NCBI GenBank assembly: GCA_017416855.1 | Contig: JAFQAZ010000031.1 | Coordinates: forward strand, 1 to 64,000 | From: Clostridia bacterium | GTDB taxonomy: Bacteria > Bacillota > Clostridia > UBA1381 > UBA9506 | DNA: 64,000 nucleotides | Reading direction: 5' to 3' | In this document: piece by piece, positions 31,627-40,794 of the stretch | Layout: each line of letters opens with the position of its first letter | Numbering within the stretch: the first letter of the stretch is position 1 | The notes under the pieces: model-generated | Told to the model about the DNA's origin: nothing | Databases searched by the model: none | Seen by the model: only the letters and a program-made list of their open reading frames with translations | Position numbers and translations under genes: made by a program

Positions 31627-32050
31627 GATGATGGTCACAGCTTCCGCAACAACCGGAGCACTTTTTCTTAGGTTCATACGTCAGGTTATTTTTCTTATAA
31701 TAATCTTCAATAGCAGCTTCTATAGCTTCTTCTGCCAGCACAGAGCAATGTACCTTTGCCGGAGGCAGACCGTCAAGTGCCTCCATAACGGCAGCATTGG
31801 TTAACTGTCTTGCTTCTTCAATGGTTTTACCCTTCACCATTTCTGTCGCCATTGAGCTGGTGGCAATTGCAGCACCGCAGCCAAAGGTTTTGAACTTACA
31901 GTCCACAATCACACCGTCTTCAATTTTCATATACATTTTCATAATATCGCCGCATTTGGCGTTACCAACCTGACCAACTGCATCGGCATCTTTAATCTCG
32001 CCTACATTGCGGGGATTTTCAAAATGGTCCATTACTTTTTCACTATACAT
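31619..32050 (-). CDS. iscU: Fe-S cluster scaffold protein IscU/NifU
   Basis: A 143-residue scaffold on which Fe-S clusters are assembled from sulfur delivered by the adjacent desulfurase. The three cluster cysteines lie in GNAKCGD (about 33), KTFGCGAAIA (about 58) and KVHCSVL (about 101). The C-terminal tail is extended and rich in Cys and His (KKKCSGCCGSCDHHHE), probably a further metal-binding patch. It is co-transcribed with the cysteine desulfurase upstream. Confidence 0.93.
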   Translation of the reverse strand: MYSEKVMDHFENPRNVGEIKDADAVGQVGNAKCGDIMKMYMKIEDGVIVDCKFKTFGCGAAIATSSMATEMVKGKTIEEARQLTNAAVMEALDGLPPAKVHCSVLAEEAIEAAIEDYYKKNNLTYEPKKKCSGCCGSCDHHHE

Positions 32051-32080
32051 TTCTATATCTCCTTTCAGGAATAGTCAGTT

Positions 32081-33247
32081 TTATTCTCCGGGATATAAAG
32101 GTGACATCATTCTTAAAATGTTCACAATGCCCGGCAGAACAGATAATACATAATCAATATCTTCTTCTGTGTTCTGCTCACCGATGGAAAGTCTTAAAGA
32201 ACCATGCGCTATTTCGTGTGGTAAGCCCAATGCCAACAGAACGTGAGACGGATCAAGCGATCCGCTGGTGCACGCCGAGCCGGAAGACGCAGCAATGCCT
32301 TTGGCATCTAAGCGAAGCAATAATGCCTCACCCTCAATGTAACGGAAGCAGAAGTTCACATTACCCGGCAAACGATCTGTTCTGTGGCCGTTTAAGCGGG
32401 CATCCGGAATGGTTGCCAGAATACCTTCAATGAGTTTTTCACGAAGAGCTGTTATCTTTTTTGTTTTTTCTTCTAAGTTCTGCGTAGCTAATGTGATAGC
32501 TTTACCCAGACCGGCAATACCGGCTACATTCTCTGTACCTCCACGGCGGTTTCTTTCCTGTGCGCCACCGTGCATAAAGGTGTCAATCTTTGTACCTTTT
32601 TTCACATATAAAGCACCCACGCCCTTGGGTCCACCAAATTTATGAGCAGAAAGAGAGAGCATATCCACACCCAGTTCTTTCACATCAACCGCCAAAGAGC
32701 CAATGGCCTGTACAGCATCAGTGTGGAATAAAATTTTCTTCTCTTTCGCAATGGCCGCCAGTTCACGAATGGGCTGTACCGTGCCGATTTCGTTATTGGC
32801 CATCATAATGGTAATTAAAATCGTATCTTCACGAATGGCACCGGAAAGTGCTTCAGGACTCACCTTGCCCTCTGCATCCACCGGCAGATAGGTAACGGAA
32901 AAGCCCTGCTTTTCCAAATACTCCAAGGTATGCAACACCGCATGATGTTCAATTTTCGAAGTGATAATGTGCTTGCCCTTATTTTGATTGGCAAAAGCCG
33001 CACCTTTAATAGCCCAGTTATCCGATTCTGTTCCGCAAGCTGTAAAGAAAATTTCATTCACATCAGCATTCAAGGCTTTAGCCACCTGCTCACGACCGGT
33101 ACGAACAGCTATTTCAGATGCTGCCGCTTTTCTGTAAATAGATGATGGATTACCATATTCCTCCTGCAGATAAGGCAGCATGGTTTCTAAAACCTCTGGT
33201 TTCACCGGTGTGGTTGCACTATTATCCAAATAAACAAATTGATTCAT
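32081..33247 (-). CDS. iscS: Cysteine desulfurase (IscS/NifS)
   Basis: A 388-residue PLP enzyme that converts cysteine to alanine and a protein persulfide. YLDNSATTP opens the protein, the PLP lysine is in SLSAHKFGGPKG, and the catalytic cysteine is in the flexible loop SSGSACTSGSLDPSHV. The ATG at 33247 has AGAGG 8 bases upstream; the upstream TTG start is less likely. It forms an operon with iscU and queT. No IscR-type regulator is adjacent. Confidence 0.94.
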   Translation of the reverse strand: MNQFVYLDNSATTPVKPEVLETMLPYLQEEYGNPSSIYRKAAASEIAVRTGREQVAKALNADVNEIFFTACGTESDNWAIKGAAFANQNKGKHIITSKIEHHAVLHTLEYLEKQGFSVTYLPVDAEGKVSPEALSGAIREDTILITIMMANNEIGTVQPIRELAAIAKEKKILFHTDAVQAIGSLAVDVKELGVDMLSLSAHKFGGPKGVGALYVKKGTKIDTFMHGGAQERNRRGGTENVAGIAGLGKAITLATQNLEEKTKKITALREKLIEGILATIPDARLNGHRTDRLPGNVNFCFRYIEGEALLLRLDAKGIAASSGSACTSGSLDPSHVLLALGLPHEIAHGSLRLSIGEQNTEEDIDYVLSVLPGIVNILRMMSPLYPGE

Positions 33248-33419
33248 TTTATCAGCCTCTGTCATACTATTGTTCTTTTGAGGATTATCTCTTAACAAAA
33301 CAAGACTTCCCTCAACTTAAATATTATACACCATTTTATAGAAAACTGCAAGAATAAAAGTGATAAATTTTAGCCTTTTTCAAGAATTTTCTTGAGTAAA
33401 AATGACGATACCGTTTCAC

Positions 33420-33680
33420 TTATTCAAAAAGTGTTCCATAGCATCGGTTTTCCACCGTTTGCCGCACCTCCCCGGGAGACATGTTCCGAACACAAACCAT
33501 CAGCACACCTGCCTGACTGTTCCGGCAGAATTCTGCCGTTGGCAGATATTGCCAGGGCGTGTCGCGGTAGACAACTGCATCGGCACCGATGGATGAATTG
33601 TAAAGTGACACAACCTGATGTCCTGCCCGGATTAACTCCTTCTCAATATCCTGCAACCCCTCTTCTAAAGCAATAATCAT
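33420..33680 (-). CDS. UPF0180 (YkuS)-like small protein
   Basis: An 86-residue protein: EEGLQDIEKELIRAGHQVV followed by GADAVVY fits the UPF0180 family pattern, whose function is unknown. AGGAGG precedes the ATG. It stands alone between iscS and rapZ, which read away from it on either side or in parallel. Confidence 0.7.
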   Translation of the reverse strand: MIIALEEGLQDIEKELIRAGHQVVSLYNSSIGADAVVYRDTPWQYLPTAEFCRNSQAGVLMVCVRNMSPGEVRQTVENRCYGTLFE

Positions 33681-33729
33681 TCTTTTTCCTCCTGAAACAT
33701 ATTTTTAATAATATTTTTTTGAAAAACCT

Positions 33730-33758
33730 TTTACAATTATGCAAAATTATGATAAAAT
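33730..33758 (+). promoter_or_regulatory. Promoter of the rapZ operon
   Basis: TTTACA (33730-33735) and TAAAAT (33753-33758) with a 17-base spacer. Confidence 0.62.
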
Positions 33759-33808
33759 AATAAATTATATTGTTTTTACGTACCCTAACGAAGAATTGAG
33801 GAGATTCT

Positions 33809-34663
33809 ATGCAGTTTGTAATCGTAACCGGTATGTCCGGTGCAGGAAAAAGCTCCGTTGTCCACATTTTAGAGGACATCGGTTATTATTGTATTGATAA
33901 TATGCCCCCCACGCTGATCACTAAGTTTGTTGCGCTTTGTCAGCATTCCAATCTTGTTATGGACAAGATTGCCTTCGTGGTGGATGCCCGCAGTGGCGAA
34001 CGCATCACCCATTTAACCGATGAAATCAAGGAATTTAAAAACAACGGCAATCTGTGTGAGGTTCTGTTTTTAGAGGCAAGCGATGAAACGATTATCAAAC
34101 GCTATAAAGAAACACGCCGAAAGCATCCGCACGCCAAAGGCGGCCTCTTAATCGATGGCATCTCCGCTGAACGTCAGCTGTTATCTGAAATCCGTGATCA
34201 TTCAGATTATATTATTGATACCACCGGTCTTTTAACCAAGCAATTAAAAGAACAGGTGTTGGCATTATTCGAAGATCATAAAAAGTATAAAAGTATCAGC
34301 GTAAACATTATTTCGTTCGGTTTTAAACGAGGCTTACCTCTGGATACTGACTTGCTATTTGATGTCCGTTTTCTGCCCAATCCTTTTTACGAGGATGATT
34401 TAAAAGAAAAAACCGGTCTTGATGCCGCTGTGCGTGACTACGTTATTAAAACCGATGTGGCACAAAGCTTTTTAGAAAAATTATATGATATGATTGACTT
34501 TTTATTGCCACAGTACATTGCTGAAGGTAAATCACAACTGGTGATCAGCATCGGCTGTACCGGCGGCAAGCACCGTTCTGTTTCTGTGGCTGAAGAACTG
34601 GCAGCCGTTTTATCGAAAAACAACTACTATACCGTTGTAAATCATCGGGATATTAAGGCATAA
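33809..34663 (+). CDS. rapZ: RapZ/YvcJ-family nucleotide-binding protein
   Basis: A 284-residue P-loop protein. Walker A GMSGAGKSS near the N-terminus, YYCIDNMPP, VDARSG and the C-terminal SIGCTGGKHRSV motif are diagnostic. In Enterobacteria it is an RNase E adapter for GlmZ; in Gram-positives (YvcJ) it affects competence and cell-wall metabolism by an unsettled route. In most Bacillota it is adjacent to yvcK and whiA; here it instead heads an operon with an alcohol dehydrogenase and lysA, while whiA is 26 kb away. GAGGAG precedes the ATG. Confidence 0.94.
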   Translation: MQFVIVTGMSGAGKSSVVHILEDIGYYCIDNMPPTLITKFVALCQHSNLVMDKIAFVVDARSGERITHLTDEIKEFKNNGNLCEVLFLEASDETIIKRYKETRRKHPHAKGGLLIDGISAERQLLSEIRDHSDYIIDTTGLLTKQLKEQVLALFEDHKKYKSISVNIISFGFKRGLPLDTDLLFDVRFLPNPFYEDDLKEKTGLDAAVRDYVIKTDVAQSFLEKLYDMIDFLLPQYIAEGKSQLVISIGCTGGKHRSVSVAEELAAVLSKNNYYTVVNHRDIKA

Positions 34664-34674
34664 GGAGAACTGTT

Positions 34675-35757
34675 ATGGAACTGTATATTCCCACCCGCGT
34701 CGTTATTGGACAAGGCTCTATTCGCGAGCATTATCGCAGTTTTGCCGAATTCGGCAAAAAAGCCCTGATTGTTACCGGCAGACAAAGTGCCGTTAAAAGT
34801 GGCGCTCTGCAGGATGTTAAAGATGCTTTGTTTGCCTGTGGTATATCCTGGGTTGTCTTTAATGAAGTAGAAAACAATCCAACGATTGAAACCTGCTACC
34901 GTGGCGGTCAGGTTGCCAAAGAACATGGTGCCGATTTCATTATTGCCATTGGCGGCGGTTCACCTATGGATGCGGCAAAAGCCATTGCGGCCTATGCCAC
35001 CAACGACATAGAGCTGATGGATCTTTATAAACCCCTGCCTAATCTGCCACTGCCATTTGTGAGTGTTCCGTTAACCGCCGGCACCGGCAGTGAGGTGACT
35101 CCTTATTCAGTATTAACTGTGCATGAAATCAAAAACAAACTCACCTTTACCCATCCGGCAAACTTTTCGAAAATTGCCTTTTTAGACCCTGACTATCTTA
35201 AAACTATGACTCGCGAAACATTGCTCGATACCATAGCTGATGCATTGAGTCACGCTGTGGAAAGCTTATTGTCCCGTCGGAGTACTGTGGCCTCTGCTGT
35301 TTATGCCGAAGCCACCCTGCGCCACCTGGGCCAGTGTATCCCCGATGTAGTAGCCGGTAATCCGGACTATGAGCGTTTGCTGTTGGCTTCCACCCTGGCC
35401 GGTATGGCCATTTCTCACACCGGTACCATTGTTGTGCATTCTATGGGGTATATGCTGACATATTACAAAGATGTGCCTCACGGACGTGCCAATGCCCTGC
35501 TGCTCCCCGGTTATATCAGATTGTGCCAGGAGCAGGTACCTGATCGTTTACAAACCGTCCTGGATGCTTTCGGAGCTGAAAATGTCGAGGCTTTTTGTAA
35601 CACAATAAAACAATTAACCGCAGTTCAATGCAACTTAACGCCCGAAGAAGCAAAAGACTTTGCTGCTAAAGCGATTGTAGCAAAAAACGTGGTACAAAAT
35701 CCCTGGTCGTTAACCGAAGCAGAAGAAAAATCAGTGTTTGACGGCTTAGTTCAATAG
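34675..35757 (+). CDS. Iron-containing alcohol dehydrogenase family protein
   Basis: A 360-residue NAD(P)-dependent dehydrogenase. The Rossmann region has GGGSPMDAAKAIA; metal ligands are an aspartate and histidines in LLDTIADALSHAVESL, HTGTIVVHSMGYML and DVPHGRANALLLP. This looks like the butanol-dehydrogenase branch; substrate unknown. It starts 11 bases after rapZ, with AAGGAG before its ATG, and lysA follows closely. Confidence 0.88.
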   Translation: MELYIPTRVVIGQGSIREHYRSFAEFGKKALIVTGRQSAVKSGALQDVKDALFACGISWVVFNEVENNPTIETCYRGGQVAKEHGADFIIAIGGGSPMDAAKAIAAYATNDIELMDLYKPLPNLPLPFVSVPLTAGTGSEVTPYSVLTVHEIKNKLTFTHPANFSKIAFLDPDYLKTMTRETLLDTIADALSHAVESLLSRRSTVASAVYAEATLRHLGQCIPDVVAGNPDYERLLLASTLAGMAISHTGTIVVHSMGYMLTYYKDVPHGRANALLLPGYIRLCQEQVPDRLQTVLDAFGAENVEAFCNTIKQLTAVQCNLTPEEAKDFAAKAIVAKNVVQNPWSLTEAEEKSVFDGLVQ

Positions 35758-35780
35758 AAAATTACACCTTGGAGGAAAAT

Positions 35781-37085
35781 ATGTTTATCTCAGAATGTTT
35801 ATCAGTTAATGAAGAAAATCATCTGACCATCGGCGGCTTGGATACCGTTTCCCTGGCAGAAGAATATGGCACCCCGTTGTATGTCTTTGATGAAAATCAA
35901 ATTCGCAAAAACTGCCGTTTATATACTGAATCGATGAAGAATTTTTATGGTGACAACGGCCTGATTTTATATGCCAGCAAGGCCTTTTGTACAATGGCAA
36001 TGTGTAAGCTGATTGATTCAGAAGGTATGGGGTTGGATGTTGTTTCCGGCGGCGAGCTGTACACAGCTCATAAGGCCGGATTTCCAATGGAAAGAATTTA
36101 TTTCCACGGCAATAACAAATCCAAAGCTGAATTGGAATTGGCTCTTTCTTTCGGTGTTGGCAGAATTGTTGTGGATAATTTCGATGAACTGCATCTTTTA
36201 AATGAATTGTGCGATAAGGCAGAAAAAAAAGCCGCTGTCCTTTTCAGAATTAAGCCTGGCATTGACGCACACACCCACGACTTTATTATGACAGGTCAGA
36301 TTGACTCTAAATTTGGCGTAGCCTTGGAAACCGGTGAGGCTATGGAATTGCTTCGCGAAGCAAACACGCTTTCTAACATTGAAGTCGTTGGTCTCCATTG
36401 CCATATTGGCTCTCAAATTTTCGACCTTCCCCCATTCTGCGAAGCAGCTCAGGTGATGATGAACTTTATTGCTGATATCAAAAAAGAGCTGGGACTCACC
36501 ATTCAGGAACTAAATTTGGGTGGCGGTTTCGGTATTCAGTATACTGAAAACGATGACCCCGTCTCCTATGATAAATATATGGAAGCCGTAAGCCGGACCG
36601 TAAAGGAAACCGCCAAAAAGCGCAACATTGAACTGCCACGCATTTTAATGGAGCCCGGTCGCTCCATTGTTGGTTCTGCAGGCATCACATTATATAATGT
36701 GGGTTTTGTGAAAGAAATCCCCGGCATCCGAAATTACCTTTCTGTGGATGGCGGTATGGCAGATAATCCCCGTTATATGCTCTACGATGCGGAATACACC
36801 TTCCTGTTGGCTAATCGCGCCACAGAAGAAAAAAATAAAACCTATACGGTTGCCGGCAAAAGTTGTGAATCCGGCGATTTGCTGGGTGAAAACGTTCCAC
36901 TGCCCGAAGCTCACACCGGTGATACCTTAGCTGTGCTTGCCACCGGGGCTTATAACTACTCTATGGCCAGCAACTATAACCGTCTGCCCCGTCCGGCGGC
37001 CATTATGGTAAAAGACGGCAAGAGCCATATGATTATTAAGCGGGAAACCTATGAAGACATTATAAAGAATGATATTTGTGAATAA
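35781..37085 (+). CDS. lysA: Diaminopimelate decarboxylase
   Basis: A 434-residue PLP enzyme of the alanine-racemase fold that makes L-lysine from meso-diaminopimelate. The PLP lysine lies in LYASKAFC; GLHCHIGSQ, LGGGFGI, MEPGRSIV and KSCESGDLL are family motifs, the last bearing the catalytic cysteine. The ATG at 35781 follows GGAGG by 6 bases; the open frame extends 4 codons further. It is last in the rapZ operon and lacks a lysine riboswitch, unlike the transporter at 11050. Confidence 0.95.
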   Translation: MFISECLSVNEENHLTIGGLDTVSLAEEYGTPLYVFDENQIRKNCRLYTESMKNFYGDNGLILYASKAFCTMAMCKLIDSEGMGLDVVSGGELYTAHKAGFPMERIYFHGNNKSKAELELALSFGVGRIVVDNFDELHLLNELCDKAEKKAAVLFRIKPGIDAHTHDFIMTGQIDSKFGVALETGEAMELLREANTLSNIEVVGLHCHIGSQIFDLPPFCEAAQVMMNFIADIKKELGLTIQELNLGGGFGIQYTENDDPVSYDKYMEAVSRTVKETAKKRNIELPRILMEPGRSIVGSAGITLYNVGFVKEIPGIRNYLSVDGGMADNPRYMLYDAEYTFLLANRATEEKNKTYTVAGKSCESGDLLGENVPLPEAHTGDTLAVLATGAYNYSMASNYNRLPRPAAIMVKDGKSHMIIKRETYEDIIKNDICE

Positions 37086-37090
37086 CAGAA

Positions 37091-37123
37091 AAAGGGTTGC
37101 CGCTTTTGCGACAACCCTTTTAC
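37091..37123 (+). terminator. Terminator after lysA
   Basis: AAAGGGTTGCCGC pairs with GCGACAACCCTTT (one mismatch, TTTT loop), ending in TTTTA. It can also serve the converging rubrerythrin gene. Confidence 0.8.
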
Positions 37124-37133
37124 ATTATAAAAC

Positions 37134-37667
37134 TTAATAGTTTTCTTTTCTAACTTCAAAATAGGCCTGAGGATGAGCGCAAACCGGGCAAACCTGAGGT
37201 GCCTTTTTACCCATTACCAGATGACCGCAGTTGCGGCATTCCCACATAATTTCTTCGCTCTTTTCAAACACTTTCTGCATTTCAACATTATTTAAAAGTG
37301 CCCGATAGCGTTCTTCGTGAGATTTTTCAATTTTAGCAACCATTCTGAACTGTGCAGCCAGTGCTGTGAAGCCTTCTTCTTCAGCTTCATCAGCAAAGCG
37401 GGCATACATATCTGTCCATTCATAGTTCTCGCCTTCAGCAGCGTGGAGCAGATTTTCAGCGGTGTTGCCCAACTCTCCTAAAGCCTTGAACCAAAGCTTT
37501 GCATGCTCCTTTTCATTGTTTGCTGTTTCTTCAAAGATAGCAGAAATCTGCTGATAACCTTCTTTTTTAGCAACCGATGCAAAATAAGTATATTTGTTTC
37601 TTGCCTGGCTTTCACCGGCAAAAGCCTCCATTAGATTTTTTTCTGTTTTTGAACCTTTTAATTCCAT
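37134..37667 (-). CDS. rbr: Rubrerythrin
   Basis: A 177-residue peroxide-reducing protein of anaerobes. An N-terminal ferritin-like four-helix domain carries the di-iron ligands ([34 protein letters not shown]-type helices), and the C-terminal rubredoxin knuckle has CRNCG and CPVC. GGAGG lies 9 bases before the ATG. It is monocistronic. It detoxifies hydrogen peroxide, consistent with an anaerobic host. Confidence 0.95.
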   Translation of the reverse strand: MELKGSKTEKNLMEAFAGESQARNKYTYFASVAKKEGYQQISAIFEETANNEKEHAKLWFKALGELGNTAENLLHAAEGENYEWTDMYARFADEAEEEGFTALAAQFRMVAKIEKSHEERYRALLNNVEMQKVFEKSEEIMWECRNCGHLVMGKKAPQVCPVCAHPQAYFEVRKENY

Positions 37668-37745
37668 GTTAATATACCTCCTGATATTTAAAATTATATT
37701 TAAAGCATACCGCAAAATTCCAATTTTGTCAATAAAAAAAACAAA

Positions 37746-37777
37746 CAAAAAGCGGCACAGAAAATTTTCTGTGCCGC
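37746..37777 (-). terminator. Terminator of hpf
   Basis: A perfect 26-base palindrome (37752-37777) follows the hpf stop on the minus strand and is followed by TTTTTGTTTG. Confidence 0.82.
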
Positions 37778-37786
37778 CAATTTTAT

Positions 37787-38323
37787 TTAAATCAATTCAA
37801 TCAAGCCATAGTCGCCGTTTTTGCGCTTATACACCACATTGGATTCGCCGGTTTCGGCATTGCTGAAAATGTAGAACTGATGGCCTAAAAGATTCATTTG
37901 CAAAATAGCTTCTTCAGGGCTCATGGGCTTTGTTGCAAACCGTTTGGTTCTCACGATTTTAAATTCTGTTTCTTCTTCAATAGCTTCAGCAAAGGGAATC
38001 TGCGCCAGCGCTGCCGCTTCAAAATTATCCTTCTTTAATTTCTTTTCAATTCTTGTTTTGTGTTTTCTGAGCTGACGTTCTAAAATATCAACTGCATTGT
38101 CAATGCTCACATACATATCGTCAGTTGCTTCTTCAACACGGACAATCAGGCTACCTGAATATACCGTTGCTTCCACAACCTGTTTTTCACGCTGCACAGA
38201 AAGAGTGACTGTCGCTTCGGTTTCTTTATGGAAATACCGGTCCAGTTTGGCGAAGCGATCTTCGATCCTGTCTTTTAAAGCCTGAGTTAATTCAATCTGT
38301 TTTCCTGTCATTGTCAATTTCAT
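37787..38323 (-). CDS. hpf: Ribosome hibernation promoting factor, long form
   Basis: A 178-residue protein. The N-terminal ~100 residues ([21 protein letters not shown] onward) bind the 30S decoding region; the C-terminal dimerisation domain ([27 protein letters not shown]) links two ribosomes into 100S dimers, as in other Gram-positives. GAGGAG precedes the ATG; longer in-frame starts lack a site. It lies upstream of a cell-wall carboxypeptidase gene in divergent orientation. Confidence 0.95.
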   Translation of the reverse strand: MKLTMTGKQIELTQALKDRIEDRFAKLDRYFHKETEATVTLSVQREKQVVEATVYSGSLIVRVEEATDDMYVSIDNAVDILERQLRKHKTRIEKKLKKDNFEAAALAQIPFAEAIEEETEFKIVRTKRFATKPMSPEEAILQMNLLGHQFYIFSNAETGESNVVYKRKNGDYGLIELI

Positions 38324-38470
38324 ATGGATCCACTCCTCTAAATGTATTCTAACAAGGTTTTTCCTTGTATAGAATATATACCCCTCTTTTTTTGTTTCTA
38401 AACAACTTTTTTTCATTTTGCAAAAAAAAGTTTCATATACTTTACAAAAACACCCTAAGGAGCGATGATT

Positions 38471-39601
38471 ATGAGAAGGTTTGTCCTTATTTTTTTTACC
38501 GTTTTTTCGATTTTATCTGCTGTCTGCCCTGCTTATGCCATTGATGTTTCCGCCCGGTACGCCTGCGTAATGGATGCGCAAACCGGTAGAGTTCTATATG
38601 AAAAAAACGCCTACGACCGCCATTCTATGGCCAGCACCACCAAAATTATGACTGCTTTGCTGGCCCTTGAAAATACCAAGGAAAATGAAATTGTTACTGT
38701 CAGCAAAAATGCCGCCGGCACCGAAGGCTCCAGCATTTATCTTTCCGCCGGTGAAAAGCTTTCCATGGAAGCCCTGTTATACGGGTTACTGCTAAACTCC
38801 GGCAACGATGCCGCTATTGCCATTGCTGAGCACGTTGGCGGTAATGTAGAAAAATTTGCGCAAATGATGACAGACCGTGCCCACGCCTTAGGTGCAAAAA
38901 ATACACAGTTTAAAAATCCCAACGGTCTTGATGAAGAGGGACATTACACCACAGCTTATGATTTAGCGTTAATCACCCGAACTGCCCTTTTAAACCCTCG
39001 TTTTACCGAAATTGTATCTACAAAGCATAAATCATACCCTGCTACCGAAGGAAGCATTGCCCGCAGCTTTACCAATCACAACAAACTGCTATCCCTTTAT
39101 AGCGGTTGCATTGGTGTTAAAACCGGCTTTACTAAAAAAACAGGTCGTTGTCTGGTTTCTGCTGCACGTCGTGACCACTCCACCATCATCTGTGTTACCT
39201 TAAATGCTCCCAACGATTGGAACTACCACAAAAGATTACTGGATTACGGGTTCTCTGTAAACCAATCCCGTCCGTTAATTATGAAAGATATGATATTGAA
39301 AACCCTGCCTGTCAAAAATGGTGACGTTAAAGCACTTGACCTGTTGGCCGCTGATGATTTTTATCTGTCCTATAACGGTAAAGAAGGCCTGAGCAAAGTG
39401 ACCCTTGACTATAAATTGCCGGCCACCATTCCGGCTCCTGTCACCGCCGGTTCACAAATCGGCACCCTGACCGTTCGTTATAACGGAGACCCCTTATGCC
39501 AGATCAATTTATTAGCTGCCGGAGACGTGACATTCCACGAGCCGGAAAAGCCCGGTTTTTGGGAAAATTTAATCAATTTTTTTAAAAACTTATTGAAATG
39601 A
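38471..39601 (+). CDS. D-alanyl-D-alanine carboxypeptidase (S11 / DacF type)
   Basis: A 376-residue exported penicillin-binding protein that trims peptidoglycan stem peptides. A signal peptide (about 1-22, ending PAYA) is followed by SxxK as STTK (about residue 56), SGN as LNSGND and KTG as VKTGFT. The C-terminal beta domain ends in an amphipathic helix (FWENLINFFKNLLK) for membrane attachment, the PBP5-like pattern. The ATG at 38471 is 8 bases after AAGGAG; another ATG lies 6 bases earlier. DacF-type enzymes in spore formers often act on the cortex, but which one this is cannot be told. Confidence 0.92.
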   Translation: MRRFVLIFFTVFSILSAVCPAYAIDVSARYACVMDAQTGRVLYEKNAYDRHSMASTTKIMTALLALENTKENEIVTVSKNAAGTEGSSIYLSAGEKLSMEALLYGLLLNSGNDAAIAIAEHVGGNVEKFAQMMTDRAHALGAKNTQFKNPNGLDEEGHYTTAYDLALITRTALLNPRFTEIVSTKHKSYPATEGSIARSFTNHNKLLSLYSGCIGVKTGFTKKTGRCLVSAARRDHSTIICVTLNAPNDWNYHKRLLDYGFSVNQSRPLIMKDMILKTLPVKNGDVKALDLLAADDFYLSYNGKEGLSKVTLDYKLPATIPAPVTAGSQIGTLTVRYNGDPLCQINLLAAGDVTFHEPEKPGFWENLINFFKNLLK

Positions 39602-39621
39602 AATAGAAAATAAGATATAAT
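39593..39621 (+). promoter_or_regulatory. Promoter of the rluB-gal genes
   Basis: TTGAAA (39593-39598) and TATAAT (39616-39621) with a 17-base spacer, overlapping the end of the carboxypeptidase gene. Confidence 0.7.
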
Positions 39622-39680
39622 AAGATTAATATGTTTAAACTCAGGAAAGGCGCTGTTTTCCGGCGTCAAAAGGAGATTGT

Positions 39681-40400
39681 ATGGCTGAAGAAATGCGGTT
39701 GCAAAAATTTATTGCCTTGTGTGGCATTGCCTCCCGCCGGGCGGCAGAAGATATGATTATAAACGGTCGTATTTCGGTTAACGGTGCTATCATCCGTGAA
39801 TTGGGCAGCAAAGTGAATCCCGATACTGATATTGTATCTGTTGACGGCAAAACAATCACTGCACCGGAGCCAAAGGTGTACCTGATACTCAACAAACCAA
39901 AGGGTTATGTAACCACTTTAAAGGATAATTTTAACCGTCATACGGTTTTAGAGCTGATACCGCCAGATTTAGGACGGCTATATCCCGTTGGTCGGTTGGA
40001 CTACGACACCGAAGGCCTGCTCTTGATGACAAACGACGGCGATTTAACCTATCGTTTAACCCACCCCAGCCACGAGATTTCAAAAACCTATCTGGCTGTT
40101 GTGAGTGGTATTCCCTCGGAAGATGCTTTATCCGCTCTTCGCAGAGGTGTGGTGATCGATGGGCGTAAAACCCACCCGGCACAGGTGATTTTAAAAAAGA
40201 AAAACGAAAAAAATGCACTTCTGCAAATTACCATTCACGAAGGCAGAAACCGACAGGTTAGAAAAATGTGTGAAGCGGTGGGACATGCTGTTTTAAAACT
40301 TCGCCGTGTTGCAGAAGGACCTCTGCGTTTGGGTGATTTACCTATCGGCAGTTTTCGTCACTTAACAGAAGCAGAAGTTGCAAACCTTGGAGGCAAATGA
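39681..40400 (+). CDS. rluB: Ribosomal pseudouridine synthase, RsuA/RluB family
   Basis: A 239-residue enzyme that converts uridine to pseudouridine in 23S rRNA. An S4 RNA-binding domain (RLQKFIALCGIASRRAAEDMI) comes first; the catalytic domain has the aspartate in GRLDYDTEGLLLMTNDG and the later GRNRQVRKMCEAVGH. In clostridia the gene usually follows spore-maturation or carboxypeptidase genes, as here. It overlaps the next gene by one base. Confidence 0.92.
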   Translation: MAEEMRLQKFIALCGIASRRAAEDMIINGRISVNGAIIRELGSKVNPDTDIVSVDGKTITAPEPKVYLILNKPKGYVTTLKDNFNRHTVLELIPPDLGRLYPVGRLDYDTEGLLLMTNDGDLTYRLTHPSHEISKTYLAVVSGIPSEDALSALRRGVVIDGRKTHPAQVILKKKNEKNALLQITIHEGRNRQVRKMCEAVGHAVLKLRRVAEGPLRLGDLPIGSFRHLTEAEVANLGGK

Positions 40401-40774
40401 TGATAACCATTAAAAAAATTGAAGATATGAACGAAATCAATGCTTACTTACAGGCCCGGAACATTGACCATACCTTTGGGATGGAACAGTTTATGGGTAT
40501 GTATGACGGTGACCGCCTCATTGGTTTGGGTAGTATTGAACTTCGTGTTACAAAGGTTTATTTAAACTTTATTCATACGGAAGAAAACACGCACGCCTTT
40601 AATTACGGCCTGGCAAAATCTCTCTTAAATATGGCTGACCTTTCCGGTGTGAAAACCGTTTACGGCAATAACCCCGACCTTACTGTACTGTATATGGCGT
40701 TGCGGTTTGTAACAGAAAATGATGAATATATGCTTTCTTTAGAAGGTTATTTTACTGAAGAAGGCTGTCACTAA
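40400..40774 (+). CDS. Small GNAT-like protein of unknown function
   Basis: A 124-residue protein. GMYDGDRLIGLGSIELR resembles the central beta strands of GNAT acetyltransferases, but the acetyl-CoA P-loop (Q/RxxGxG/A) is not evident. GGAGG lies 6 bases before the ATG at 40400 (another ATG is at 40397). It is sandwiched in the rluB - galT transcription unit. No function can be assigned. Confidence 0.5.
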   Translation: MITIKKIEDMNEINAYLQARNIDHTFGMEQFMGMYDGDRLIGLGSIELRVTKVYLNFIHTEENTHAFNYGLAKSLLNMADLSGVKTVYGNNPDLTVLYMALRFVTENDEYMLSLEGYFTEEGCH

Positions 40775-40794
40775 ATACACAGGAGGAATTTTTC

